The notes beneath the pieces are model-generated. The model saw nothing but the letters and a program-made list of their open reading frames with translations. It was not told the origin of the DNA and made no database searches. Shown here one piece after another: positions 34,441 through 44,300 of a stretch of 64,000 bases of DNA (positions are counted from its first letter, which is position 1; every line of letters begins with the position of its first letter). Where the stretch lies: positions 1 to 64,000 of the forward strand of contig NZ_JBFNXK010000017.1 in the NCBI RefSeq assembly GCF_046054165.1, read 5' to 3'. A program made the translations under genes and the position numbers. Source of the DNA: Celerinatantimonas sp046054165 (GTDB lineage Bacteria > Pseudomonadota > Gammaproteobacteria > Enterobacterales > Celerinatantimonadaceae).

Positions 34441-35550
34441 ATGAAATCACGCGCAGCTGTGGCCTTTGCTCCCGGCAAACCATTGGAAATCGTTGAAATC
34501 GATGTAGCTCCACCCAAAAAAGGTGAAGTGCTCATCAAAATCACGGATACAGGCGTATGCCACACCGATGCCTTCACCTTGTCAGGTGATGATCCTGAAG
34601 GGGTGTTCCCAGTCGTGCTTGGTCATGAAGGTGCCGGTGTTGTGGTAGAAGTAGGCGAAGGTGTGACCTCAGTAAAACCGGGCGACCACGTTATTCCCCT
34701 GTATACCGCTGAATGTGGTGAATGCGAATTCTGTAAATCAGGCAAAACCAACCTTTGTGTCGCTGTTCGCGCAACCCAAGGGAAAGGTTTGATGCCTGAT
34801 GGTACAACCCGCTTTTCATACAACGGTCAACCCTTGTATCACTACATGGGATGTTCAACCTTTTCTGAATATACGGTGGTTGCCGAAGTATCTCTAGCCA
34901 AAATTAACCCTAAAGCCAACCACGAACAGGTGTGCTTATTAGGTTGTGGTGTGACCACCGGGATCGGTGCTGTCCATAATACAGCCAAAGTACAAGAAGG
35001 TGATTCTGTGGCCGTATTCGGTTTAGGCGGTATTGGTCTGGCGGTTATTCAAGGGGCACGGCAGGCTAAAGCAGGTCGAATCATTGCGATCGACACTAAC
35101 CCAGCCAAATTTGAGCTGGCAAAACAGTTCGGAGCCACTGACTGCGTTAACCCGAAGGATCACGAAAAACCTATCCAAGAAGTCATTATTGACATGACTG
35201 GTTGGGGAGTAGACCACTCGTTTGAATGTATCGGCAACGTCAATGTGATGCGTTCAGCATTAGAATGTGCGCATCGTGGCTGGGGCCAATCGGTCATCAT
35301 CGGTGTTGCAGGTGCCGGTAAAGAGATCTCTACTCGCCCATTCCAATTGGTTACAGGTCGTCGCTGGTTAGGCTCTGCCTTTGGGGGTGTTAAAGGACGT
35401 AGTCAACTCCCCGGCATGGTGGAAGATGCCATGAGAGGTGATATCGACTTAGCTCCATTTGTAACCCATACCATGAAACTTGAACAAATTAATGATGCCT
35501 TCGATTTAATGCATGAAGGTAAATCCATTCGCTCAGTCATCAAATTTTAA
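34441..35550 (+). CDS. frmA: S-(hydroxymethyl)glutathione dehydrogenase / class III alcohol dehydrogenase
   Basis: The 369-residue zinc enzyme oxidises the glutathione adduct of formaldehyde with NAD+. The catalytic zinc ligands are in GVCHTDAFTLSG and GHEGAG, the structural zinc site is CGECEFCKSGKTNLC, and the Rossmann motif is FGLGGIGLAV. The ATG at 34441 has GAGGAAG six nt upstream and is preferred over the one five codons earlier. It is the central gene of the frm operon. Confidence 0.97.
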   Translation: MKSRAAVAFAPGKPLEIVEIDVAPPKKGEVLIKITDTGVCHTDAFTLSGDDPEGVFPVVLGHEGAGVVVEVGEGVTSVKPGDHVIPLYTAECGECEFCKSGKTNLCVAVRATQGKGLMPDGTTRFSYNGQPLYHYMGCSTFSEYTVVAEVSLAKINPKANHEQVCLLGCGVTTGIGAVHNTAKVQEGDSVAVFGLGGIGLAVIQGARQAKAGRIIAIDTNPAKFELAKQFGATDCVNPKDHEKPIQEVIIDMTGWGVDHSFECIGNVNVMRSALECAHRGWGQSVIIGVAGAGKEISTRPFQLVTGRRWLGSAFGGVKGRSQLPGMVEDAMRGDIDLAPFVTHTMKLEQINDAFDLMHEGKSIRSVIKF

Positions 35551-35617
35551 TGTAACACAGACTCGCGTGGCTACAATCTGCCACGCGCCTTCTCCGTAAT
35601 CAGTAAGGAAGTTATTC

Positions 35618-36190
35618 ATGAGTGACGTATTTTTACATCCTGCCATTGAAGGCGGTATTAAGAAAGGTGTAACAGGCTTCGCCGGTGGTACTTTGAAATG
35701 CCAATGTGAAGTTGATCCTGTCGAAGTTAAAGTTGACTCCAACGTAGCGCATAATCACGCTTGTGGTTGTACTAAATGCTGGAAGCCAAGCGGTGCAGCA
35801 TTTTCCGTCGTGGGTGTTGTTCCCCGGGATAAAGTCACTGTCGTAGCCCACGGTGAAAAATTAACCATTGTCGATGAAACAGCAGCCATCCAGCGTCATG
35901 CCTGCAAAGTCTGCGGTACCCACCTGTTTGGTCGTATCGAAAACACTGAACACCCTTTTTATGGACTGGACTTTATTCACACCGAATTGTCTGCTGAAGA
36001 AGGTTGGGAAGAACCCCGCTTTGCTGCATTCGTCTCTTCAATCATCGAAGGTGGCGCTGCACGTCCGGAACAGATGGACGGTGTACGCGCGAAACTGACC
36101 CAACTCGGTCTGCCCCCTTATGATTCATTAAACCCCACATTAATGGATGCCATCTCTACGCATATCGCGAAACAGAAAGGTATTCTTTAA
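35618..36190 (+). CDS. gfa: S-(hydroxymethyl)glutathione synthase-like protein Gfa
   Basis: The 190-residue GFA-fold protein has its zinc ligands in CQCE, CGCTKC and CKVCG, as in the Paracoccus Gfa protein, which promotes condensation of formaldehyde with glutathione or binds glutathione. It replaces frmB (S-formylglutathione hydrolase), which occupies this slot in E. coli. A strong terminator follows, so the operon is frmR-frmA-gfa. Whether Gfa is a true enzyme is debated. Confidence 0.93.
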   Translation: MSDVFLHPAIEGGIKKGVTGFAGGTLKCQCEVDPVEVKVDSNVAHNHACGCTKCWKPSGAAFSVVGVVPRDKVTVVAHGEKLTIVDETAAIQRHACKVCGTHLFGRIENTEHPFYGLDFIHTELSAEEGWEEPRFAAFVSSIIEGGAARPEQMDGVRAKLTQLGLPPYDSLNPTLMDAISTHIAKQKGIL

Positions 36191-36199
36191 CCATACGGA

Positions 36200-36225
36200 G
36201 GAAGCGGTCACTTCCGCTTCCTTTT
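36200..36225 (+). terminator. Terminator of the frm operon
   Basis: GGAAGCGG (36200-36207) pairs with CCGCTTCC (36214-36221) over a 6-nt loop, followed by TTTT. Confidence 0.85.
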
Positions 36226-36546
36226 CGCTCCGCTTATCGCCCTCTTGAAGCGACAACCGTCGTCCCATTTAACAGCGATCATTTTAAGAAAATTATCCAG
36301 TATAGAGAACAATAAAAGAAGTTATCAATATATGTAACAAGCTAAATATTAACTATAGGAATACGTGTCTATCTAATAAATTAGAAAATATACCGACCCA
36401 GCTATGAATAAAATAACTGTTAATTTAAAAGATCCAATAAATACAACACTATAATAGCTTGCCAATCGTAATCATAAAAACTTTTATAATGTTGTATTTT
36501 ATAAAATACCATTTATACCTAATATTTTTAGAATATATAGATTAAC
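36226..36546. other. AT-rich gap with nested palindromes
   Basis: No gene is visible. Arms at 36439-36457 and 36481-36499 form an inverted repeat (17 of 19 matched, 23-nt loop), and a perfect 16-nt palindrome, GTATTTTATAAAATAC, covers 36494-36509. They lie just downstream of the radical-SAM gene on the minus strand and may end its transcript. Confidence 0.45.
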
Positions 36547-37977
36547 TTACTTAATGGTATCTAAATATACTTCTTCATCATGCGTTGATTCTTTAACAGA
36601 TTCACGCGCGATGACATATTGTTGTGGCTCAGCATGATACTCAGCACCATACCCCTCCTCATCCCAAATTTTAATCGCGTATTTTTTCCAATCTTGGGCT
36701 AATGAATCTAACTCTGTTGAATATTTAAAATAACTATCTGAACCTTCATGTTGCGGAATTGCACCACAAGCCTGAATATGTTCTCGAAATTTACTAGGAT
36801 TATCGATAATTGGACAGGGCTGCATCAAATTAGGGCTAAATGGGATCTGACGTTTATACCCCTCGAAAAATGGACTTTTGAGAATTTCAATAATTGTTTT
36901 ATCCCGGACATTATCAACTGCATACTGCTGGAAGACACACGGTTCTGCTCCCCCTTTGGCATTGATATGTAAATAATTGGCGCCACCGGACATACAGCCA
37001 TTCACCAAAAAGCCATGGTTCCAGAAATCTGCTATAAATGCCAATCGTCCCGATTTACGCAATTTTTCCAACGCATGAAATCGTTCATAGCGCTGCTGCG
37101 AAGTTGGAACCAGATCAAAAGTCGCTTCCCGACCAATCGGCATATACTGAAATACCCATGAGTACTTAATTCCAAACTGGTCAATCAAGGTATCCCAAAA
37201 TGCCTCACTTGTGATCTCTTCATGGTTGGTCCGGGTCGCCATCACGGAGGCTCCACTCAACACCCCCATACGATTTAAACGTTCATAAGCCACTTTAATT
37301 TTTTGATAGGTCCCTTCCCCTCGGCGCCAATCGGTCATTTCTTCAAACCCTTCTACCGAAATAGTCACCGCAACATTCCCCAGTTTAGCCAGCTTCGCCA
37401 CTCGGCTTTCCGTCAGCAGAGTTCCATTGGTAAAGACCATAAAATAGCAGTCATTAAAGTGCTCAAAAATTTTCATGATGGGTTTATAAACAAACGGTTC
37501 CCCTCCGGTAAAGGTGAAAAACCGAACGCCTAAATCATAAAACTGCTGCAACATCCCCATCATTTCATCTTCCGTAAAATGATAGCGATCCCCATATAAT
37601 GCTGAATAGCAGCCTTTACACTGCAAATTGCACTGATAAGTCGGAGAGATCAACACCAAAAATGGAATATGGGTTCCATATTTTTCTCCCATCTGATCTC
37701 GAATCGTCACCCCATGAATGACATGATTAAAGACCAAATTATTCAGTACTTTTTTACGGCAGTTCAGATTCATGCTCCGCAGCGCATTTAGCCATCCAAG
37801 CACCATCGGATCTTTATCCCGGCACATGTCTGCCAATGTCTGTAAACTATCTTGACTTGTTGAGGCAAACTTCGCCCCTACTCGGAACAATCTTTCTAAG
37901 CCAGATTCATCGATGTGGTTAACAACCGACATTAAAGCGGGAGTTAATGCTTTTATTGCAATATCACCTATACTCAT
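36547..37977 (-). CDS. Solitary radical-SAM enzyme under a probable FNR promoter
   Basis: The 476-residue protein has a helical N-terminus (1-100) and a radical-SAM barrel with cluster motif CNLQCKGC near residue 115 and GGEP in FTGGEPFVY. A C-terminal region carries further cysteines (NGCMSGG, EPCVFQQ, QPCPIID, QACGAIP) suggesting an auxiliary iron-sulfur cluster of SPASM type. SPASM enzymes modify peptides or proteins, but no precursor peptide is evident nearby. It stands alone in AT-rich DNA. An exact FNR box 69 nt upstream suggests anaerobic induction. Substrate unknown; the radical-SAM call is firm, the SPASM call moderate. Confidence 0.8.
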   Translation of the reverse strand: MSIGDIAIKALTPALMSVVNHIDESGLERLFRVGAKFASTSQDSLQTLADMCRDKDPMVLGWLNALRSMNLNCRKKVLNNLVFNHVIHGVTIRDQMGEKYGTHIPFLVLISPTYQCNLQCKGCYSALYGDRYHFTEDEMMGMLQQFYDLGVRFFTFTGGEPFVYKPIMKIFEHFNDCYFMVFTNGTLLTESRVAKLAKLGNVAVTISVEGFEEMTDWRRGEGTYQKIKVAYERLNRMGVLSGASVMATRTNHEEITSEAFWDTLIDQFGIKYSWVFQYMPIGREATFDLVPTSQQRYERFHALEKLRKSGRLAFIADFWNHGFLVNGCMSGGANYLHINAKGGAEPCVFQQYAVDNVRDKTIIEILKSPFFEGYKRQIPFSPNLMQPCPIIDNPSKFREHIQACGAIPQHEGSDSYFKYSTELDSLAQDWKKYAIKIWDEEGYGAEYHAEPQQYVIARESVKESTHDEEVYLDTIK

Positions 37978-38017
37978 ATTGTCTAAACTCCTAACATGTG
38001 AACCATAACTAAATAAG

Positions 38018-38059
38018 ATTTAAGTCCCAAATCTTTATTTTAGAATTGATAATTATCAA
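38018..38059 (-). promoter_or_regulatory. FNR-type class II promoter of the radical-SAM gene
   Basis: TTGAT-AATT-ATCAA at 38046-38059 is a perfect FNR half-site pair. On the minus strand exactly 22 nt separate it from TTAAAT (38023-38018), a -10-like hexamer. That places the box at about -41.5, the class II activation position. No good -35 is present, as expected for an activated promoter. Confidence 0.75.
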
Positions 38060-38406
38060 ACCTAATATAAGTTTAAAATTAAACTTATCAAAATCGTTTG
38101 ACATAATTTAATTACGTGTTCTAATGAATAAGTCTAGATAATGAACCCTGCCTATTTAATAAACTCTAACTCTATACTGATAATAACTTCCTATTAAATT
38201 GATAGGCTTAATCAAAGTTAATTCTTGTTACTTTATTAACACTTTATATATATTTTATTTCGCTAAATAAAATAATGCTATTTTGATTAAATTTTGAAAA
38301 ATTCCCAGCCCCAACGTAAACAGATATTAAATATTCCATTCCAACGATGATATGAATATAAACAATGAAGAGCGCGGACATAGCCGCGCTTGATGAGAAG
38401 TAACAA
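38060..38406. other. AT-rich gap between radical-SAM gene and ligA
   Basis: No gene is visible. It contains a perfect palindrome with arms ATAAGTTTAA and TTAAACTTAT (38067-38088, 2-nt centre) next to the FNR box, and a GC hairpin AGCGCGG/CCGCGCT (38371-38390) just past the ligA stop that may end ligA transcription. Confidence 0.45.
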
Positions 38407-40419
38407 CTATAATGAATAATCCGTAAACAATGCTTGCAGCTGCTGTTCATCCCAAACGGTAATTCCTAACTGCTCCGCCTTCGCTAATTTGGATCCGGCG
38501 GCTTCCCCCGCCACGACAACATCAGTATTTTTAGACACGCTACCCGCGACCTTGGCTCCCAGGATCTGCAACTTCGCTTTGGCATCAGAACGCGATAATT
38601 GACTCAATGTTCCAGTTAACACAAATGTTTGTCCGGCTAATGGTTGACCTTGCTGATTTGCTGGAGCCATCTCCGGCCAGGACAATTCAGCCCGCAATGC
38701 CTGGACGACATTCAGGTTATCCGCTTGACGGAAAAAGTAATAGACATGTTTGGCCACCACTTCACCCACATCAGGAACTGCCTGCAACTTCTCAACATCA
38801 GCCTGCATCAGGCTATCCAGATCATTAAAATACTGAGCCAGATTCAATGCCGTTGATTCACCGACTTCTCGGATACCCAATGCATACAAAAAGCGAGGCA
38901 GTGTCGTTTGCCGTGATCGCTCAATCGAGTCCAGGAGTTTCTCCAGAGAACGCTCTCCCATCCGTTCTAGATTCATTAATCGATTCACATGCTGGTGAAG
39001 CTGGTACAAATCCGCCGGGGTCGTAATCAGTGTGGCATCCACCAGCTGCTCAACCAGTTTAGTGCCCAGTCCATCAATATCCATTGCCTTACGTGAAACA
39101 TAATGTCGCAGCGATTCTTTACGCTGAGCCTCACAGCTTAAACCTCCGGCGCAGCGGGCTACTGCTTCCCCTTCGATCCGTTCGATCTGACTACCACAAA
39201 CCGGACAACGACTGGGAAAAACAACCGCAGTCGCATCCTCAGGACGCCGTTCTAAAATCACACCTGTGATCTGAGGGATCACATCACCCGCTCGGCGCAC
39301 CGAAACCGTATCGCCAATTCGAACACCTAACCGTTCAATTTCGTCGGCATTATGCAGTGTGGCATTACTCACCATCACCCCACCGACCGCCACTGGTTCC
39401 AGACGAGCAACCGGTGTAATGGCCCCGGTTCGACCAACCTGAAACTCGACATCACGCAGCAGGGTTAACTGTTCCTGTGCCGGAAACTTATGCGCAATCG
39501 CCCAGCGCGGAGCTCGAGCGACAAAGCCAAGTTGCTGCTGGGATGCTATCGCATTCACTTTATACACCACCCCATCAATATCATAAGGCAACGCATCACG
39601 CCGAGTACCGATATCTCGATAAAAAGCCAAACATCCGGATTCATCATTCACTAATTTTACTTCCGGACTGACGGCACATCCCCATTCTCGTAATTGCATC
39701 AACCGCTGATAATGCGTCTCGGGCAACGTACTCTCACACACCCCAATCGCATACGCGAAGAAGATGAGTGGTCGCTGTGCTGTAATTCGTGGATCTAATT
39801 GCCGCAGGCTTCCTGCGGCTGCATTTCTGGGGTTAGCAAACGGTTTTTCATGTTTAGCCCGGCGCGTTTCATTTAAACGTTCAAATCCTGCATTCGGCAT
39901 CAATACTTCCCCTCGAACTTCAATCCGAGAAGGATAATTACCGCGCAATTTAAGCGGGACATTGCGAATGGTTTTTACATTTTCAGTGATCTCTTCCCCG
40001 GTTTGTCCATCGCCCCGAGTGGCCGCTCTGACCAGCTGACCATCAACATATAAAATACTAACGGCCAACCCATCCAGTTTCGGCTCTGCACAATATTCAA
40101 TAGACGATACAGCCAGTCGTTCACTGGTTCGCTTCGCAAATGCCGCCAGATCTTCATCACTGAACACATTATCCAGAGACAACATTGGGATCTCATGCTG
40201 TACTGAAGCAAACTCTGTCAGTGGTCGCCCTCCGACACGTTGTGTCGGTGAGTCAGCAGTCACTAACTCCGGATGAGCAGCTTCTAATTGCTTTAACTCC
40301 TGAATAAGTCGGTCATACTCACTATCAGGCACAGATGGATCATCTAACACATAATACCGGTAGGCATAGTCATTTAACTGTTCACGCAGCTGCTCAATCT
40401 GTTGCTCAATAGCACTCAT
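38407..40419 (-). CDS. ligA: NAD-dependent DNA ligase
   Basis: The 670-residue enzyme seals nicks in replication and repair. The adenylated lysine is in EPKLDGLAVS; the Zn finger is CPVCGS with a second pair further on (ARCAGGLSC); helix-hairpin-helix repeats and a C-terminal BRCT domain (AGQTFVLTGTL) follow. The start MSAIEQQIEQL at 40419 matches E. coli LigA (671) better than the ATG six codons upstream. It lies after zipA as in E. coli, but with a terminator between. Confidence 0.97.
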   Translation of the reverse strand: MSAIEQQIEQLREQLNDYAYRYYVLDDPSVPDSEYDRLIQELKQLEAAHPELVTADSPTQRVGGRPLTEFASVQHEIPMLSLDNVFSDEDLAAFAKRTSERLAVSSIEYCAEPKLDGLAVSILYVDGQLVRAATRGDGQTGEEITENVKTIRNVPLKLRGNYPSRIEVRGEVLMPNAGFERLNETRRAKHEKPFANPRNAAAGSLRQLDPRITAQRPLIFFAYAIGVCESTLPETHYQRLMQLREWGCAVSPEVKLVNDESGCLAFYRDIGTRRDALPYDIDGVVYKVNAIASQQQLGFVARAPRWAIAHKFPAQEQLTLLRDVEFQVGRTGAITPVARLEPVAVGGVMVSNATLHNADEIERLGVRIGDTVSVRRAGDVIPQITGVILERRPEDATAVVFPSRCPVCGSQIERIEGEAVARCAGGLSCEAQRKESLRHYVSRKAMDIDGLGTKLVEQLVDATLITTPADLYQLHQHVNRLMNLERMGERSLEKLLDSIERSRQTTLPRFLYALGIREVGESTALNLAQYFNDLDSLMQADVEKLQAVPDVGEVVAKHVYYFFRQADNLNVVQALRAELSWPEMAPANQQGQPLAGQTFVLTGTLSQLSRSDAKAKLQILGAKVAGSVSKNTDVVVAGEAAGSKLAKAEQLGITVWDEQQLQALFTDYSL

Positions 40420-40441
40420 CTCATCGGTTCCTAACATAAAA

Positions 40442-40461
40442 AAGCCTCTGTAAAGAGGCTT
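40442..40461 (-). terminator. Terminator between zipA and ligA
   Basis: AAGCCTCT and AGAGGCTT pair perfectly over a TGTA loop. Read on the minus strand the stem is followed directly by a run of T. It would end or attenuate zipA transcription before ligA. Confidence 0.8.
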
Positions 40462-40491
40462 CTAAAAAGATTCTCTTATCTAAAACGCAGC

Positions 40492-41364
40492 TTATGACTG
40501 CTGCAAAAGTTGCTGGCGTTCATACTCTCGAATACGCTGCTGATAATGTCGCAATGTCTGCTCGGTGAAGGGGTTCCGATGCCCATCCAGCAATACACCA
40601 CCTAACTCATTCACAACACGTTGTGCGGCATTATACATAACATTAAAATTACGAGATGGCTCACCGTGACAAGGGACTGTCATAAAAAACGAAACGCCAT
40701 GCGTGCGAAACGCATCCATATGCGCCGGATCAAACGTTCCCGGTTTCACCATATTGGCCACACTAAATAGAAGAGCCCCCTGCCCATTCGCCTGTTGATG
40801 GCGGTGATAAATCGACATTTCACCAAAAGTCAGGCCCAGACTGGTTAAACACGGGGCTAATTGAGCCCCTTCAAATTCCAACCCTTCACCAGCGATCACA
40901 TTCAGCACGTAGACATCATCCGGCTCAATCGCCTCAGCAGGTTCATCAACAGCCAAAGACGCAGATTCAGGTTCTGCTTCAGCAGGCAAAGGTTGCTCCA
41001 ATACGGATTCCTCAGTAGCAGATGGGGTCACTTCCGCGACCAAGTGCTCTTCCTCGGATTCATCGGATGCAGCCTCAAAATTAATAGCCGGTTCCTGTCG
41101 CTGATTCGCAGTCGAACTTCCGATAACCCGAACCTGGCTCACCCCAAGCTCATCGAATGCCTCATCCGAATCATCAAATTCAGATTTTGTCGCAAGCGGA
41201 ACTTCCGGCTCCGGCTCCACAGTTTTCTTTTTCGCTTTTCGCTTGGGAGCGCGCGTCACCAGTTTTTCAGGCTGATTACGCCGGTTACTCCAAAATCCAT
41301 GTGCTAATAACCCTGCAATGACAATAATCCCAACAATAATTAAAACAATGCGCAATTCCTGCAT
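40492..41364 (-). CDS. zipA: Cell division protein ZipA
   Basis: The 290-residue protein has ZipA topology: an N-terminal membrane helix (about residues 6-26, VLIIVGIIVIAGLLAHGFW), a basic patch, an acidic Pro/Glu-rich linker, and a C-terminal FtsZ-tail-binding domain (about 150-285, YVLNVIAGEGLEFEG, HGVSFFMTVPCHGEP). It tethers the Z ring to the membrane. It starts 17 nt after smc ends. Confidence 0.95.
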   Translation of the reverse strand: MQELRIVLIIVGIIVIAGLLAHGFWSNRRNQPEKLVTRAPKRKAKKKTVEPEPEVPLATKSEFDDSDEAFDELGVSQVRVIGSSTANQRQEPAINFEAASDESEEEHLVAEVTPSATEESVLEQPLPAEAEPESASLAVDEPAEAIEPDDVYVLNVIAGEGLEFEGAQLAPCLTSLGLTFGEMSIYHRHQQANGQGALLFSVANMVKPGTFDPAHMDAFRTHGVSFFMTVPCHGEPSRNFNVMYNAAQRVVNELGGVLLDGHRNPFTEQTLRHYQQRIREYERQQLLQQS

Positions 41365-41380
41365 ATCTCTACTCTGCTTG

Positions 41381-44300
41381 TTATTCAGCCAGTGCGATCG
41401 CCTGAGCTATATTGACCGCAACCAAACGGGAAACACCAGGCTCTTGCATGGTTACCCCTGCCAATTGATCGGCTTTCTCCATTGTCACCCGATTATGGCT
41501 AATAAAAATAAATTGAACTGTCTCAGACATTCTGGCAATTAAATCTGCAAAACGCCCGACATTTACTTCATCTAACGGTGCATCCACTTCATCTAGCATA
41601 CAAAATGGTGCCGGATTCAAACGAAAGATTGCAAATACTAAGGATAAAGCAGTTAGTGCTTTTTCTCCTCCGGATAACAGACTAATGGTCGAATTTTTTT
41701 TACCCGGAGGCCGAGCCATAATCGTCACCCCAGTCTCGAGTAAATCATGTTCTTCCGTCAGCTCCAGCCAAGCCGTTCCCCCTCCAAAAACTTGGGGAAA
41801 CAAATGTTGTAAATCCTGATTCACTTTATCAAAAGTCTCACGGAATTTACTGCGAGTCTGACGATCAATCTGACTGATGGCACTATTTAACATCTCCAGA
41901 GCTTCCCGGAGATCGACCATCTGCGCAGATAACTCGCTTAACCGACCCTGTTGCTCCTCATATTCACTTTCTGCAGCCAAATTGACTGCACCTAACCGTT
42001 TTAGCTGTCGCTCAATTTTCTCAAGTTCAGCCACATAATCAACTGTTAGATCGATTTCTTCTAATTCAGTTCCCGAAAGTGTTACCCCCATCTGCGCTAA
42101 TTTTTCAGCCAGCAAACCTCGCCGGGTTAATAACTCCTGCCGGGCCAACAGATGTTGCTGTTGTTGCTGTTGAACGGCTTCTTTCTCTTTCTGGCCAACC
42201 TTTAACTCAGTTCCCAATTGTGCCAACTGTTGCTGAAACTGACTACGCTGCGCCTCCAATGATTCTCGTTGCTGTTGACGTTGCAGCTGTAATTGTCGAA
42301 ATCGATCAATCTGCAGCTGCAACTGCTCAAGGTGATCGACCGAATATTCTGCTTCAGATAACGCGGCTAACTGCACATGAATTTCTGCCATCTGCTGCTG
42401 GCGATCACTGAGCCAAGCAGACAACTGAGCCAGTTCACTGGCTAATTGCTGACGTTTAAGCTGCCATTGATGTAACTGATTTTCCAGTTGATGTAACTGC
42501 CCACTTCGCTGCTTAGATGCTTGCTGACACTGCTGCGCATAAGATTCATACTCCAACAGCTGTTCCTGTTTCTGTTCGGCTTGTAGCTGCTGTTGTTCGA
42601 CTTGTTCCGCTAACAGACTTTCCTCATTCTGAGCACTTTCCAATTGGGCCTGTGCTTGCTGCAACTGCTGCTGCAACTGGTGTAACTGGTGTTGATAATG
42701 CTGTTGCTGTTGCTTGGCCAATGCCAGCTGTTGCTGTAGCTGGCTCATCCGCTGCTGCTGATCACGGGATTGAAGCTGCAGCTGTTTCATTTGCTGTTCG
42801 TGCATATCCCGCTGCTGTTGTAAAAATTGTTGCTGATCCTCTAAATCAGCTTGAATCTGCTCTTGTTGGGGTAATTGAATTTCCAGTTGTTCCAACCGGG
42901 CTTGCACAGCCAATACCGAAGGCCGCTGCGATTCACTAAAGGTATGCTGCCACGATGGTCCTAACCATTCACCAGCTTGCGTGATCACCGATTCATTTTG
43001 TTTCAGTGTCGCCCGCATCTGCTCCGCCTCCGCTCGGGAAGTTGCAATTTTGATATGCTGGATCAAAAAAGCGGGAGCCCCTTGAATGTAATACGCGAAC
43101 TGGGTTGGATCATCACACTGCTGAATAAAATCGCCAAAAACAGCCAGCGAAGCCTCTAATGCAGCGGTATCAGCTGTTTCAGCAAACAACCAAGGCCCCA
43201 GAACTTTCTCCGCTGCAATCTCCCAACCAGTCTGGATCACCAACTGCGATTTCAACGGCTGCTGAGATGGGTACTGATGTTCAGTCAAGGATTTTAATAG
43301 CTGCTGCTGCGATTGATACTGGGTTGATAACTCAAAAGCATGTTGCTTCGCCTGCTGAAGCTGCTGCTCGATATCGGCCAGAGCTTGTTGGCTTGCGAGA
43401 CGACGCTGTTCACCGGCACTAAGCTGTTCATCTAACTGAGCGATCACTTCGGCAAGCTGTTCTAACTGCAGTTCAGCGTCCGCCACTGTTTTAGGATCCA
43501 TCGCTTCCGGTTGTTGCTGCTGCAACTCCTGAATACGTTGTACCGCCTGCTGACTACGTAAACCAGCACTGCGATGTTGTTCGGTATAGGTAATAAGCTG
43601 TCGCTGGACTTGCTGGAATTGCTGCTGGGAGAAACGCCATTTTTCATCGGCCTGTTGCCGCTGCAAATCCACTTCTTCCATCTGCTCAGAAAGTTCCTGC
43701 AATTGCTGCTCGGTCATCTCAATCTGCAGGTCCAACTGTTCAAGCTGTTGTTGTTGCTGTGGCTGATGCTGCTGACGCTGTTCACATTCATTCTGCCACT
43801 GAGTAAGGCGCTCTTTGAGTTGTTGCTGTTGGGACTGACGCTGCTTTTCATTTTGCGAATAGTGCAGCAACTGCTGCTCATGGCGGGCCAATTCGGCGGC
43901 GGTCTCAGCTTCCTGCTGACGCAGTTGATCCAGTTGCTCCGTCAATTCATGCTGTTGTTCCGTCACTAACAGCTGATGATCTTCCAGTTCAGTAAGTCGA
44001 GCCTCAGCCAATGCCAATTGCTGGTGATCCGTTTGCTGCGCCTGCCCTTTTTGATCTAAGGCTTGATCCAACTGCCGTAACTGCAACAGGGACTGCTGAC
44101 GCTCCATATGTCGCTGTTGATCACGCAACTGGCGAAATTTCAAAGCAGCCTGAGCTTGGATCCGTAACTTCTGAACTCGTTCCGTCAGCTCCGACTCAAT
44201 ATCTGAAAGCCGCAGTAGATTTTCTTCAGTATGACGGATCCGGTTTTCCGTTTCTCGGCGCCGCTCTTTATATTTAGAAACCCCGGCGGCTTCATCGATA

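Noticed and set aside
43574..43969. Leu-rich plus-strand frame of 131 residues opposite smc
   Set aside because: Antisense of the Gln-rich coiled coil (CAG/CAA read backwards gives Leu). No ribosome binding site and no membrane-protein pattern.
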